64,000 nucleotides of DNA from positions 1,612,001 to 1,676,000 of the forward strand of contig NZ_VTOW01000001.1 of the NCBI RefSeq assembly GCF_012184425.1, written 5' to 3'. Shown here in pieces: positions 34,435 through 43,897 of this stretch; the stretch's first letter is position 1, and every line of letters starts with the position of its first letter. Position numbers and translations under genes: made by a program. This DNA is from Candidatus Manganitrophus noduliformans (GTDB lineage Bacteria; Nitrospirota; Nitrospiria; SBBL01; Manganitrophaceae). The notes under the pieces were generated by a model. That model saw only the letters and a program-made list of their open reading frames with translations. It ran no database searches and was not told the DNA's origin.

Positions 34435-35402
34435 TATCGATTCCTTTCCTCCCTGCGGATGGCCTCCGCCACCTGGACAACCCGCGCGAGGGGTTTGATG
34501 TCATGGACCCGAATGATCCGTGCCCCTTGGAACACGGCGATCGCGGCGGCGGCGGCGGTTCCTTCCAACCGTTCCGAAGGAGGAAGGTCGAGAATCCGTC
34601 CGATGAACGATTTACGCGAAGGACCGACCAGCAACGGGACCCCGAGATCGGCGAAGTCGCCGAGGCGATGGAGAATTTTCAGGTTGTGATTGGCGGTCTT
34701 CCCGAATCCGATCCCGGGATCGACGGCGATCCGGTTTTGTGGAATCCGGTGGAAGACGGCCGCGTCGATCCGCTCGTTTAAGAACCGGCGGATCTCCCCG
34801 ATCAGATCATGGTAGCGGGGACGGCGCTGCATAGTCTGCGGTGTTCCCTTCGTATGCATGATGACGAGACCGGTCTTACCGCTTGCGGCCACGGACAACA
34901 TGTGGGGGTCGCGCATGAAACCGCTGACATCGTTGATGATCGAAGCCCCCGCCTCAATCGCCCGCCGCGCCACCTCCGATTTGGTCGTGTCGATCGAGAT
35001 CGGGATCGCAAGTTGTTTCGCCAGCCGCTCTACGACCGGAACCACACGGCGGGCCTCTTCTTCGACTGAAACCGGGGTTGCGCCGGGCCGGGTCGATTCC
35101 CCTCCGATGTCGATCAGGTCGGCTCCTTCCCCTTCCATCCGGAGCGCTTGCTCGACCGCCTGATCCGGATCGAAGAAATGTCCCCCGTCCGAGAAGGAAT
35201 CGGGAGTGACATTCAAAACGGCCATGATCAACGGCCGCCGGGCGTAATTCAGTCGATAATCGCCGCAGTGCCAGATACCCGCTTGTTTTTTGGATCGGGG
35301 CGAACGGCGATGATTGAGAGCAGCCCCTTTTTGCGGGGAAGAAACGAAGAACCCGTCTCTCCCCTTCGTTTTAGGAGATGAGACGGGTTCTTCGTTTGAC
35401 AT
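34434..35402 (-). CDS. folP: Dihydropteroate synthase
   Basis: FolP condenses p-aminobenzoate with the pterin diphosphate in folate synthesis. The TIM-barrel signatures are all present: MAVLNVTPDSFSDGGHF, IDIGGESTRPGA, SIDTTKSEVARRAIEAGASIINDVSG, IAVDPGIGFGKT and VGPSRKSFIG. Length is 322 residues, with about 45 more at the N-terminus than typical. That extension contains an 18-bp inverted repeat (35,342-35,397), so part of it may be non-essential. ATG 35402 is the only evident start; no clear binding site precedes it. It follows ftsH by 10 bp. Confidence 0.95.
   Translation of the reverse strand: MSNEEPVSSPKTKGRDGFFVSSPQKGAALNHRRSPRSKKQAGIWHCGDYRLNYARRPLIMAVLNVTPDSFSDGGHFFDPDQAVEQALRMEGEGADLIDIGGESTRPGATPVSVEEEARRVVPVVERLAKQLAIPISIDTTKSEVARRAIEAGASIINDVSGFMRDPHMLSVAASGKTGLVIMHTKGTPQTMQRRPRYHDLIGEIRRFLNERIDAAVFHRIPQNRIAVDPGIGFGKTANHNLKILHRLGDFADLGVPLLVGPSRKSFIGRILDLPPSERLEGTAAAAAIAVFQGARIIRVHDIKPLARVVQVAEAIRREERNR
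35342..35397. repeat. 18-bp inverted repeat at the start of folP
   Basis: AAACGAAGAACCCGTCTC (35,342-35,359) and its exact complement (35,380-35,397) are separated by 20 bases, with a possible extension of the stem by three pairs across a bulge. It lies 5 bp inside the folP start codon on the - strand and could form a very stable RNA hairpin. It is followed by a mixed C/T stretch rather than a T-run, so it is not a standard terminator. Confidence 0.8.
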
Positions 35403-35412
35403 GCTTTAACCG

Positions 35413-37221
35413 TTAAGCTGGAGAGGGAGAAATCGACGACTGAAGGATCCGATCGATTTCCGGGGCATCCAACGACTCTTTCTCCAGGAGGGCCTCGGCC
35501 AACGCTTTGAGCGCCTTCATATTGTTCGTGATCAAGGTTTTGGCCCGTTCGTAGTTTTCCGTGACCAAGCGTCTGACTTCATTATCGATCTCAATCGCGG
35601 TATACTCCGAATAGTCGCGGTGCTGGTTGATCTCCCGTCCCAAGAAGATTTCCTGCTCTTTCTTCCCGAAGGTCAGCGGGCCCATCTTCTCGCTCATCCC
35701 CCACTCGCAAACCATCTTCCGGGCCAGATCGGTCGCTTTCTCGATGTCGTTTCCGGCGCCGGTGGTCACGTTGTTGAGCACCAGCTCCTCGGCGACGCGG
35801 CCCCCCATCATGATGGCGATGGTGTTGTAGAGGTATTCTTTGTGATAGTTGTGCCGATCGTCGGTGGGCAGCTGCATCGTCACACCCAAGGCTCGACCGC
35901 GCGGGATAATGGTGACCTTGTGGATCGGATCGGTTCCCGGCAACAGCTTGGCAATCAGAGTATGCCCCGCCTCATGCACCGCCGTGATCCGTTTCTCCTC
36001 TTCAGAGATGACCATGCTTCGACGCTCGACTCCCATCAAAACTTTGTCTTTGGCCGCTTCAAAATCGTTCATCTCGACCGTCTTTTTCCCCCTCCGGGCA
36101 GCCAAAAGAGCCGCCTCGTTGACCAAGTTCTCAAGATCGGCGCCGGCAAATCCCGGTGTTCCCCGGGCGATGATTTCGAGCCCCACATCGGGAGAGATCG
36201 GGATTCTCTTCGTGTGGACCTTCAGGATTTCAACCCGCCCTTTCAGATCGGGACGACCGACGACGATCTGACGGTCAAACCGTCCGGGGCGCAGAAGCGC
36301 CGGGTCAAGCACATCGGGCCGGTTGGTGGCGGCGATCAAGATGACCCCCTCCGATGTTTCAAAACCGTCCATTTCGACCAGAAGCTGGTTGAGGGTCTGC
36401 TCCCGCTCGTCGTGTCCGCCGCCCAACCCGGCGCCGCGATGGCGACCGACGGCGTCAATCTCATCAATAAAGATGATACAGGGGGCGTGTTTCTTCCCCT
36501 GCTCGAAAAGATCGCGAACCCGCGAGGCGCCCACGCCGACGAACATTTCAACGAAATCGGAGCCGGAGATCGAAAAGAAAGGAACCCCCGCTTCCCCGGC
36601 GATCGCCTTGGCGAGGAGCGTCTTTCCGGTTCCGGGAGGCCCCACGACCAGGACCCCTTTCGGAATCCGTCCGCCGAGTTTCTGAAACTTCGGAGGATCT
36701 TTCAGGAATTCAATGATCTCCTCCACCTCTCCTTTTGCTTCATCGATACCGGCGACGTCCGAGAAGGTGATCTTTTTCCGGTCTTCCGAAAGAAGGCGCG
36801 CGCGGCTCTTTCCAAAGGAGAGGGCCTTGTTCCCGCCGACCTGCATCTGGCGCATGAAAAAGATCCAGAGGCCGACAAAGAGGATAAACGGACCCCATGT
36901 CATCAGGAAGGTCATGTACCAAGGGGGCTCTTCGGGCGGCTTGGCGGTGATCCGGACGTTCTTCTCCCGGAGATTTTTAACGAGGTCGGGATAGGCGGCG
37001 GAGTAGGTTTTGAATTTGGTTCCGTCCTTCAGGATTCCCGAAATGTAGTTGTCCTTGATCGTCACCTCGGAGACTTCGCCCTTTTCGGTCTTCGCCATAA
37101 AATCGGAGAAGATGATCTCATCTTCAATCGGCCGTGAAGAGGTATTGAAGAGGTTGTAGAGCAGGATCATAAAGAGGGCCACCACGATCCAGGGGGCTAA
37201 GTTCTTGAAACGAGGGTTCAT
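35413..37221 (-). CDS. ftsH: ATP-dependent zinc metalloprotease FtsH
   Basis: FtsH is an inner-membrane AAA+ protease that degrades misassembled membrane proteins and regulators. Membrane helices lie at about 10-27 and 103-123 with a periplasmic domain between. The AAA+ domain has Walker A GPPGTGKT, Walker [12 protein letters not shown] and the conserved second-region residues [10 protein letters not shown]. The zinc site HEAGH is near residue 416. Length (602) is normal. ATG 37221 has AGGAGG upstream. It has its own promoter with an overlapping inverted repeat and is followed by folP. Confidence 0.97.
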   Translation of the reverse strand: MNPRFKNLAPWIVVALFMILLYNLFNTSSRPIEDEIIFSDFMAKTEKGEVSEVTIKDNYISGILKDGTKFKTYSAAYPDLVKNLREKNVRITAKPPEEPPWYMTFLMTWGPFILFVGLWIFFMRQMQVGGNKALSFGKSRARLLSEDRKKITFSDVAGIDEAKGEVEEIIEFLKDPPKFQKLGGRIPKGVLVVGPPGTGKTLLAKAIAGEAGVPFFSISGSDFVEMFVGVGASRVRDLFEQGKKHAPCIIFIDEIDAVGRHRGAGLGGGHDEREQTLNQLLVEMDGFETSEGVILIAATNRPDVLDPALLRPGRFDRQIVVGRPDLKGRVEILKVHTKRIPISPDVGLEIIARGTPGFAGADLENLVNEAALLAARRGKKTVEMNDFEAAKDKVLMGVERRSMVISEEEKRITAVHEAGHTLIAKLLPGTDPIHKVTIIPRGRALGVTMQLPTDDRHNYHKEYLYNTIAIMMGGRVAEELVLNNVTTGAGNDIEKATDLARKMVCEWGMSEKMGPLTFGKKEQEIFLGREINQHRDYSEYTAIEIDNEVRRLVTENYERAKTLITNNMKALKALAEALLEKESLDAPEIDRILQSSISPSPA

Positions 37222-37257
37222 TTAATCCTCCTAAAAATCAAAAAAATATTGCTCCAC

Positions 37258-37286
37258 ATTCTAACATAGTTTTTTGGCGGTGACAA
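37258..37286 (-). promoter_or_regulatory. Sigma-70-like promoter for ftsH
   Basis: On the - strand TTGTCA (37,286-37,281) is followed after 17 bp by TAGAAT (37,263-37,258), each matching five of six consensus bases. The start of transcription would be about 30 bp upstream of the ftsH ATG. This makes ftsH and its downstream genes a separate transcription unit inside the longer run. Confidence 0.65.
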
Positions 37287-37312
37287 TCAATTCTGCAAGG
37301 GTGGAATTGATT
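37285..37312. promoter_or_regulatory. 9-bp inverted repeat overlapping the ftsH -35 region (putative operator)
   Basis: AATCAATTC (37,285-37,293) and GAATTGATT (37,304-37,312) form a perfect dyad with a 10-bp spacer. It overlaps the -35 hexamer and extends upstream. The geometry recalls heat-shock repressor sites such as CIRCE (9-N9-9), but the sequence is different. A repressor or activator site is plausible; the protein is unknown. Confidence 0.55.
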
Positions 37313-37375
37313 GAGAAAACGCCTCCATACAATTCGTGGAGCAAAGAGATCGTTTCAGCCGGCCGGGCCGATCTT

Positions 37376-37918
37376 TCATGCATCTTCTCGAACGTTTTCC
37401 AGCACGGCAATATAGGGGAGGTTCCGGTACTTGTTTTCGTAATCGAGCCCGTATCCGACGACATATTTGTTGGGGATGGTAAAGCCGACATAATCGATGG
37501 TGACTTCCGTTTTCCGGCGCTGCGGCTTATCGAGCAGAGTACAGAAACGGAGCGAGTTCGGCTTTCGCGCCATGAGCTTCTTTTTCAGAAAGGTCAGCGT
37601 CAATCCGGAGTCGACGATATCCTCGACTACGAGGACATCTTTTCCCTTTAGATTTTGTGTGGTATCCGAAATAACCTTGACCGCCCCGCTGCTTTTTTTC
37701 TTTTCACCATAACTTGAAACGACCAGGAAATCAACATGGAGCGGAAGGGGGACGGCCCGCGCCAAGTCGGAAAAAAAGACGAAGGCCCCTTTTAGAACGC
37801 CGATCATCAGAAGATCTTTCTCCTGATAATCTTGGGCAATACGCAAGCCGAGCTCCTGGATTCGTTTTCGCATCTCCTCTTGGGTAATCATCGGTTTTCC
37901 AAAGATCCGTCCTTCCAT
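37376..37918 (-). CDS. hpt: Hypoxanthine phosphoribosyltransferase
   Basis: Hpt salvages hypoxanthine and guanine to nucleotides using PRPP. The 180-residue protein has the PRPP-binding loop VLVVEDIVDSGLTL, the flexible-loop region SSYGEKKKSSG and the base-binding KYVVGYGLDY. Length is normal. The ATG directly abuts the tilS stop, an arrangement (tilS-hpt-ftsH) found in many bacteria. Its stop lies about 155 bp before ftsH, the gap holding the ftsH promoter. Confidence 0.95.
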   Translation of the reverse strand: MEGRIFGKPMITQEEMRKRIQELGLRIAQDYQEKDLLMIGVLKGAFVFFSDLARAVPLPLHVDFLVVSSYGEKKKSSGAVKVISDTTQNLKGKDVLVVEDIVDSGLTLTFLKKKLMARKPNSLRFCTLLDKPQRRKTEVTIDYVGFTIPNKYVVGYGLDYENKYRNLPYIAVLENVREDA

Positions 37919-39406
37919 TCAGGTGCCCCCAGGGAACGGCTTCACGCCCGGCAGAGAAGCGGGTCGATCCAGCGCGTGCGCTTCCACGATCAATACCTCT
38001 TTTGATTTTTCCGTCGCCCGAAACCGGTCGTCGATCCGCAGGCCGACGACCCACAAGATTCCCTCCGGACAGGTCAGGAGGGGGATTGAGGCCCTTTGCG
38101 ATTTTGGAACTTTTGCGTCAACAAACAGATCTTGAAGTTTCTTGTGTTTGCCCCTCATACCGGCCGGAACAAAAGAATCTCCCGCCCGCCAGCTACGAAG
38201 GGTGAAAGGATTGGAAATTCTATCAAAATCGAAAGAAGCGGCGCAAGTGGAAAAAGCGGGCCGGTTTTCTCGGTTCCGATGGAGCGAGACGCTCAGGCGC
38301 AAGCCCCACTCCGGAAGGTCGATCGGGTCCGGGGAGGGAAAGAGGATCGTCTCCGGTCGCGCGGATTGAAAAGAGGCCTCCGTCTGTTCCTCTTTCGAAG
38401 GCTCCTTTCGGAGAACGAGTTGGGTATAGCCCTTCTCGACCCAAAGACGATGCGGAAGCGGATAGGCTTTCCCGGTCCGGCCGGCGAGGGCTTTCAACAA
38501 AACGGTTTCAATATGATGAAAACCGATTCCTTTCAGGCCGGGATGGAGCTGGTCGAGCCCCCACCGGACGATTCGGCGTTGAAGGGCGGGGTGAAGCGGC
38601 CGGAGGCGTTCGAGATTGAAGGAGACCGAGGTCTGCTTTTTTTCGACGCCGAGGCGCGGAATCATCTCCTCTGTGTAGCGGGTCAAGAAATCATTCTCTT
38701 CCTGCAGCAGTTCCGCTTCTTTGTTGAGCGCCTCCTTTACGTTCGGATTGTATTCCTCGAGAAGGGGAAGAAGCCGATGGCGGACACGGTTCCGGAGATA
38801 GATCTCCTGCCGGTTGGATGGATCTTCGATATACGGAATCTGCTCCCGCGATAACGCATCGACGATTTGCTTCCGCGAAATGGACAGCAAAGGACGAATG
38901 ATCATGCCGTCGCGCATCCGGGGAATCGCGCCGAGTCCCTTCGATCCGGCCCCTCGGAGGAGGCGCATGAGAAAAGTCTCGGCTTGGTCGTCGGCCGTGT
39001 GGCCTAAGGCGATCCATCGGGCGCCGACCGCTCCGGCGACCTCTTTGAGGAAGGCATAGCGGACTTCACGGGCCCCTTCTTGTTTTGAGAGATGCCGCTC
39101 TTTACAGATGCGCGGGACCGGAAGGGAAGAGAGGGTCATCGGAATGTCCCAATCCGCGCAGAGCCGCTTGACGAAATCGGCTTCTTTCTCCGCCTCGGTT
39201 CGAAAGCCGTGATTTAAGTGGGCCACATGAAGGGTGAACTGATAACGCGAAGAGAGTTGCCGGAGGAGGTGAAGCAGACAGACCGAATCAGCCCCGCCGG
39301 AAACGCCGACGACGATCTTATCTCCGGGCTGGCGAGGAAATCGTTGGAAGGATAACGCAAACGATTTAAGAATCGATCGGTTCCGACGAACTGAGAGCAT
39401 CTCCAC
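37919..39406 (-). CDS. tilS: tRNA(Ile)-lysidine synthase
   Basis: TilS converts cytidine 34 of tRNA-Ile(CAU) to lysidine so it reads AUA. The PP-loop VGVSGGADSVCLLHLL is near residues 33-47, with LNHGFR and LGHTADDQAETFLMRLLRGAG further on. A C-terminal domain (RSWRAGDSFVPAGMRGKHKKLQDLF) is present, so this is the long form. GTG 39406 has a G-rich site upstream; ATG 39400 is close and also possible. It follows ribF by one base and abuts hpt. Confidence 0.94.
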   Translation of the reverse strand: MEMLSVRRNRSILKSFALSFQRFPRQPGDKIVVGVSGGADSVCLLHLLRQLSSRYQFTLHVAHLNHGFRTEAEKEADFVKRLCADWDIPMTLSSLPVPRICKERHLSKQEGAREVRYAFLKEVAGAVGARWIALGHTADDQAETFLMRLLRGAGSKGLGAIPRMRDGMIIRPLLSISRKQIVDALSREQIPYIEDPSNRQEIYLRNRVRHRLLPLLEEYNPNVKEALNKEAELLQEENDFLTRYTEEMIPRLGVEKKQTSVSFNLERLRPLHPALQRRIVRWGLDQLHPGLKGIGFHHIETVLLKALAGRTGKAYPLPHRLWVEKGYTQLVLRKEPSKEEQTEASFQSARPETILFPSPDPIDLPEWGLRLSVSLHRNRENRPAFSTCAASFDFDRISNPFTLRSWRAGDSFVPAGMRGKHKKLQDLFVDAKVPKSQRASIPLLTCPEGILWVVGLRIDDRFRATEKSKEVLIVEAHALDRPASLPGVKPFPGGT

Positions 39407-39407
39407 G

Positions 39408-40361
39408 TTACCCCGGCGTGGCTCCCTTCTCTTTTAAGACCGCCCGTGCCTGCTCGGAATCCTTTTTCATTTGCTGAACCAGCGCCTCGGACGATTCGAA
39501 TTTTTGGTCGCCCCGAATCCAGTCGATAAAGGTGACGAGCAGACGCTTGCCGTAGATATCTTCATTGAAGTCGAAGATATGGACCTCCATCCGGTTTTCA
39601 TGTTCGCCGAACGTCGGCCGCGATCCGATATAAACAATTCCATCGAGGGTGACATACCCCTCCGCCTTGAGGGTGGCCACCCGGACGGCGTAGACCCCCT
39701 CCTTCGGCACCAGTTCATTGGGGAGCCGGAAGTTGGCGGTCGGGAAGCCGAGCTTTTTCCCCATCCCATCTCCGGGAAGGACTTTTCCTTCCATCGTATA
39801 ATACCGGCCCATCATTCGAGCGGCCAGGTAGACGTTTCCCTCTTTCATCAGCTCACGGATTTTAGTGGAGCTGACGGGGATGCCGTCGACGGTCACCGGA
39901 TCTTTCACCACCACCTCGAATCCAAGCTCTTTGCCGAATCGGATCAGATCCTCCACCTTTCCGGCGCGATCTTTCCCGAATTGGAAGTTGCGGCCGACCA
40001 CCACCTCTTTGGCGCCGATTTTGTTGTGCAGGTAGGTCTTGGCGAAATCATACGGGCTCAACTCGGCGAAGTTTTTGTTGAATTCGGCGCTGAAGGCGAC
40101 ATCGATCCCGGTCGCCTCGATCTGCCGCATCTTCACCTGAAAGGTGCTCAACAATCGAAGGTCCCGCTCCGGATGCAACACCTTCACGGGATGCGGCTCA
40201 AAGGTCAGGATGACCGAGGTTCCCTCTTTTTCCTGGGCCCGCTGGATCGCCTCCGCCAGAATCGCCTGGTGTCCCAAATGAAGTCCGTCGAAGTTGCCGA
40301 TGGCAACCACCGGATAGGCCTCGATCGGTTTAATGTTGGCCGAGCCGATAAACATTCTCAT
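39408..40361 (-). CDS. ribF: Bifunctional riboflavin kinase/FAD synthetase
   Basis: RibF makes FMN and then FAD from riboflavin. The N-terminal nucleotidyltransferase domain begins [18 protein letters not shown], and the C-terminal kinase domain has the [20 protein letters not shown] signature. Length is 317 residues from ATG 40361, which has GGGGGAAAAGAG upstream and overlaps hemB by ATGA. The longer reading to 40,478 would run through the hemB 3' end in another frame. Confidence 0.95.
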   Translation of the reverse strand: MRMFIGSANIKPIEAYPVVAIGNFDGLHLGHQAILAEAIQRAQEKEGTSVILTFEPHPVKVLHPERDLRLLSTFQVKMRQIEATGIDVAFSAEFNKNFAELSPYDFAKTYLHNKIGAKEVVVGRNFQFGKDRAGKVEDLIRFGKELGFEVVVKDPVTVDGIPVSSTKIRELMKEGNVYLAARMMGRYYTMEGKVLPGDGMGKKLGFPTANFRLPNELVPKEGVYAVRVATLKAEGYVTLDGIVYIGSRPTFGEHENRMEVHIFDFNEDIYGKRLLVTFIDWIRGDQKFESSEALVQQMKKDSEQARAVLKEKGATPG

Positions 40362-41338
40362 CTCTTTTCCCCCGAAATGTGCGCCATTTCTTTTGCAAAA
40401 TAAGTTAAAATCATATCCGCGCCGGCTCGCCGGATCGAGAGGAGCGATTCGATCATGGCGCGCGTCTCGTCGATCCATCCCTTCTGCGCCGCCGCCTTGA
40501 TCATCGAAAACTCCCCGCTGACCTGATACGCCGCCACCGGAACATTAAAAGTATCCTTCACTTCCCGAATAATATCAAGGTAGGGAAGGGCCGGCTTCAC
40601 CATCACGATGTCGGCCCCTTCTTCGATATCGAGCGCCACCTCCCGGATCGCCTCGCGCCGGTTGGCCGCATCCATCTGGTAGCTCTTCCGATCTCCGAAC
40701 TGGGGGGCCGATTGGGCCGCATCCCGAAAAGGGGCGTAGAAGCAGGAGGCATATTTGGCGGCGTAAGAGAGGATCGGGATCTCGGTCTGTCCGTTTTCAT
40801 CCAACGTCTTCCGGAGGGTCCGGACCCGGCCATCCATCATGTCCGAGGGGGCGATCATGTCGGCTCCGGCCTCGGCATGCGCCAGCGCCATCTTGGAGAG
40901 GATCTCCAATGTTTCGTCGTTGAGGATTTTCCCCTCCTTCACCACGCCGCAATGTCCGTGAGAAGTGTATTCATCGATGCAGACATCGGTGATGACGAGA
41001 AGATCGGGCGTTTTCTCTTTGATCGCCCGGATCGCCTGCGGGACCACGCCGCGCGGGTCGCAGGCGGCCGATCCGTAGTCATCTTTCGTCTTCGGGATGC
41101 CGAAGAGAATCACCGCCGGAATGCCCAGCCGGGCCGCCTCCGTCGTTTCCTTAAGAAGCTCGGGGATCGACAGGCGATACTGCCCCGGCATCGACGTGAT
41201 TTCGCTTTTCCCTTTCTTTTCCTGGGTGACAAAAAGAGGATAAATCAGGTGGCCGGCCGAAAGCTCGGTCTCGCGGACCATCCGGCGCAATGCTTCACTT
41301 GCCCGAAGCCGCCTCGGCCGGTGCGTTGGAAATCCCAT
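40358..41338 (-). CDS. hemB: Delta-aminolevulinic acid dehydratase (porphobilinogen synthase)
   Basis: HemB condenses two aminolevulinate molecules to porphobilinogen. The Schiff-base lysines lie in YAAKYAS and VKPALPYLD. The metal-site region reads [14 protein letters not shown]: it keeps the first and third cysteines of the zinc type, but the second is replaced by aspartate, so the metal may not be standard zinc. Length is 326 residues. The ATG has AGGAG upstream. It follows the cobA/hemD fusion by 36 bp. Confidence 0.95.
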   Translation of the reverse strand: MGFPTHRPRRLRASEALRRMVRETELSAGHLIYPLFVTQEKKGKSEITSMPGQYRLSIPELLKETTEAARLGIPAVILFGIPKTKDDYGSAACDPRGVVPQAIRAIKEKTPDLLVITDVCIDEYTSHGHCGVVKEGKILNDETLEILSKMALAHAEAGADMIAPSDMMDGRVRTLRKTLDENGQTEIPILSYAAKYASCFYAPFRDAAQSAPQFGDRKSYQMDAANRREAIREVALDIEEGADIVMVKPALPYLDIIREVKDTFNVPVAAYQVSGEFSMIKAAAQKGWIDETRAMIESLLSIRRAGADMILTYFAKEMAHISGEKR

Positions 41339-41374
41339 AAGAACTCCTAAAGGCTTGTCATTTTCTGTTCCAAT

Positions 41375-42922
41375 TTACTCTTTTTTCCCGAAATAGTCTA
41401 CAATCGATTCGGCCAGGGCGGGAAGGGTATACTCGCCCGGAATGACATCGACCTTCAATCCGAACTCCCGCGCCGTCTCCGCCGTGATCGGCCCGATGCA
41501 GGCAATGGCGCTCCCGGTCAGCCATGATTGCCGCTGCGGGCCGAGGATCTCCATGAAATTGCGAAGGGTGGACGAGCTGGCGAAGGTGATCATATCGACC
41601 CGTTTCGCATGAAGGATGGTCTCCAGGGTTGCGGGAACAGGAGTGGGCCGGACCGACCGGTAGACGGGGACGACATCGACCTCGCCCCCTTTTTTTTGAA
41701 TTTCCTCCGGTAGGATCTCCCGGGCTTCCATGGCGCGGGGAATCAGGAAGCGTTTTCCGGCGATCCCGCGCGCATCCAGTGCCTGGAGCACCCCTTCTGC
41801 TTTAAATTCGGCTGGAACCAGATCGACCTGCAGCCCCCACGCCTCAATCTCAGCCGCCGTTCGAGGGCCGATGGCGCAGAGCGAAATTCCCTTCAGCAGC
41901 CGGAGGTCTTTTCGGAGGGCGGCGAGCCGTTTCCGGAATGACTGCACCCCGTTGACCGAGGTGAAAATGATCCAATGGTAACGTTCGATCCGTTCGATGG
42001 CGGCATCCGCTTCGGCCCAGCTCGGCGGCGGCGCGATCTCAAGGGTCGGAAAGGAGACCGCCTCCGCCCCATAAGAAGAAAGAAGATCGATGAACTCCGG
42101 CGCCTGCTCTTTGGCGCGGGTGACGATGATCCGTTTTCCAAAAAGCGGTTTTGATTCGAACCAATTGAGCCGGTTTCGAAGCGAGACCACTTCGCCGATC
42201 ACCATCACCACCGGCGGCTTCATCCCCTCGATGCCGACCTTCTCAACGATATTGTCGAGCCGGCCGACCAGCGTTTTCTGAAAGGGATGTGTTCCCCACC
42301 GGATCAGGGCGATCGGCGTCTTCGGGTCTTTCCCGTGCCGGACCAGCTCCGAGACGATTCCGGCGAGGTTCCCCATTCCCATCAGGAAGACGAGGGTGTC
42401 GGGTCCGCCGGCGAGCTTGGCCCAGTCGACAAGACTTCCCTCTTTGGCGGGATCCTCGTGGCCGGTGACGAAGGCGACGGTGGACGCCTTGTCGCGGTGG
42501 GTCAACGGAATGCCGGCATAGGTCGGGACGCTCACGGCGGAGGTGACGCCGGGGACCACTTCAAAGGGGATTCCCGCCGCGACCAACGCTTCCGCCTCTT
42601 CTCCCCCACGTCCGAAAATAAACGGGTCGCCCCCCTTCAGCCGAACGACGCACTTTCCGGCCTTCGCCGCCTCGATCATCAGCTGATCGATATGCTCTTG
42701 ATGAAGGGAGCTTCGCGAGCCCCCTTTTTTCCCGACGTAGATCTTCTCCGCCCCCTCTTTTGCGAATTCGAGCAGCTTCGGGTTGGCGAGATAGTCATAG
42801 ATAATGACATCCGCCTGTTCCAATATTTCTTTCCCGCGCAGGGTGATCAGCTTTGGATCGCCCGGGCCGGCGCCGACCAGGTAGACGGTTCCGTTCTTTT
42901 TGTTGGAGGGATGTTGTCCCAC
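41375..42922 (-). CDS. Uroporphyrinogen-III C-methyltransferase/uroporphyrinogen-III synthase fusion
   Basis: The 515-residue protein has two enzymes. Residues about 10-255 are a SUMT (CobA) domain with VYLVGAGPGDPKLITLRG, VVRLKGGDPFIFGRGGEE and TLVFLMGMGNL. Residues about 265-510 are uroporphyrinogen-III synthase (HemD). It makes uroporphyrinogen III and diverts some to precorrin-2 for siroheme or cobalamin. The fusion is common in Gram-positive and Nitrospirota-type gene sets. GTG 42922 has AGGA upstream. Confidence 0.94.
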   Translation of the reverse strand: MGQHPSNKKNGTVYLVGAGPGDPKLITLRGKEILEQADVIIYDYLANPKLLEFAKEGAEKIYVGKKGGSRSSLHQEHIDQLMIEAAKAGKCVVRLKGGDPFIFGRGGEEAEALVAAGIPFEVVPGVTSAVSVPTYAGIPLTHRDKASTVAFVTGHEDPAKEGSLVDWAKLAGGPDTLVFLMGMGNLAGIVSELVRHGKDPKTPIALIRWGTHPFQKTLVGRLDNIVEKVGIEGMKPPVVMVIGEVVSLRNRLNWFESKPLFGKRIIVTRAKEQAPEFIDLLSSYGAEAVSFPTLEIAPPPSWAEADAAIERIERYHWIIFTSVNGVQSFRKRLAALRKDLRLLKGISLCAIGPRTAAEIEAWGLQVDLVPAEFKAEGVLQALDARGIAGKRFLIPRAMEAREILPEEIQKKGGEVDVVPVYRSVRPTPVPATLETILHAKRVDMITFASSSTLRNFMEILGPQRQSWLTGSAIACIGPITAETAREFGLKVDVIPGEYTLPALAESIVDYFGKKE

Positions 42923-42943
42923 GTTGTTTCCTAATCGATTATG

Positions 42944-43894
42944 TCAGGGTGTTCCGGGCGCCGGCGGTCGTCCCCCTTCATAAACCGCTTTGAGGATTTT
43001 GTCCGCCCCTTTGCCCAGGAGTGATTCGGCGACCTGCGTGCCCAGCCGGGCCGCCTCGGAAATCGGCGCCCGTTGCCGCTCCCGGAGCATCTCCCGGCCA
43101 TCCAGCGTGGCGACCCGTCCTTCGAGGGTGATCTCTTCCCCAGAGAGGGTGGCATAACCTGCAATCGGAACCTGACAGCCCCCCTCCAACCGGATCAAGA
43201 GGGCCCGCTCGGCGGTGACCGTGCAGGCGGTTTCCGGATCGTTCAAAAAAGCGATCTGTTGATTGACCTCCCGGTCCTCTCGTCGGCACTCGATTCCCAA
43301 CGCCCCCTGTCCGATCGCCGGAAGGCTGATGTCGGTCGAAAGATACTCCGTGATCCGATCGCTCCATCCCATCCGGTGAAGACCGGCGGCGGCGAGGATG
43401 ATCGCTTCGAACTCCCCCTCGGCCACTTTGCGCAGGCGGGTGTCGAGATTCCCGCGGAGCATGGCGAAATCGAGATCGGAGCGATAGGCCCAGAGCTGCG
43501 CCTGGCGTCGAAGAGAGCTGGTCCCGATCTTCGCCCCGGAGGGGAGATCGGCCAGCCGAAGACTCCGGCGGCTGATCAACGCATCCCGCGGGTCTTCCCG
43601 TTTGGGGATGGCTGCCAGGTGGAGCGGCTCGGGGAGCTCGCTCGGAACGTCCTTCATGCTGTGGACGGCCAGATCGATTTCGTTTCGCAGGAGCGCCTCC
43701 TCGATCTCTTTGACGAAGAGTCCCTTCCCTCCCACTTTGGCGAGGGGGACGTCGAGGATTTTATCGCCGGTGGTTTTGATCTTTACGATCTCGACCTGAA
43801 ACCCCTTCTGCTCGAGCTGGCTTTTCACCCAATTCGCCTGCCAGAGCGCCAACTGGCTCCCGCGGCTCCCGATTTTTAAAACGCTCTTCGCCAT
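42944..43894 (-). CDS. hemC: Hydroxymethylbilane synthase (porphobilinogen deaminase)
   Basis: HemC joins four porphobilinogens into hydroxymethylbilane. The start region KIGSRGSQLALWQANWV, the HSMKDVPSELPE loop and RRQAQLW are typical, and the dipyrromethane cofactor cysteine lies in EGGCQVP near residue 240. Length is 316. It lies between the propeller lipoprotein and the cobA/hemD fusion. Confidence 0.96.
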   Translation of the reverse strand: MAKSVLKIGSRGSQLALWQANWVKSQLEQKGFQVEIVKIKTTGDKILDVPLAKVGGKGLFVKEIEEALLRNEIDLAVHSMKDVPSELPEPLHLAAIPKREDPRDALISRRSLRLADLPSGAKIGTSSLRRQAQLWAYRSDLDFAMLRGNLDTRLRKVAEGEFEAIILAAAGLHRMGWSDRITEYLSTDISLPAIGQGALGIECRREDREVNQQIAFLNDPETACTVTAERALLIRLEGGCQVPIAGYATLSGEEITLEGRVATLDGREMLRERQRAPISEAARLGTQVAESLLGKGADKILKAVYEGGRPPAPGTP

Positions 43895-43897
43895 TGT

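Noticed and set aside
35620-37137. 505-codon frame on the + strand opposite ftsH
   Set aside because: FtsH is intact on the - strand with all motifs; the + frame is a shadow.
37285-37312. CIRCE element for HrcA
   Set aside because: The dyad spacing is similar but the arms do not match TTAGCACTC.
37313-37375. Terminator after hpt in the hpt-ftsH gap
   Set aside because: The inverted repeat in the gap is followed by A residues in the - direction and no T-run, and the dyad is better explained as an operator for ftsH.
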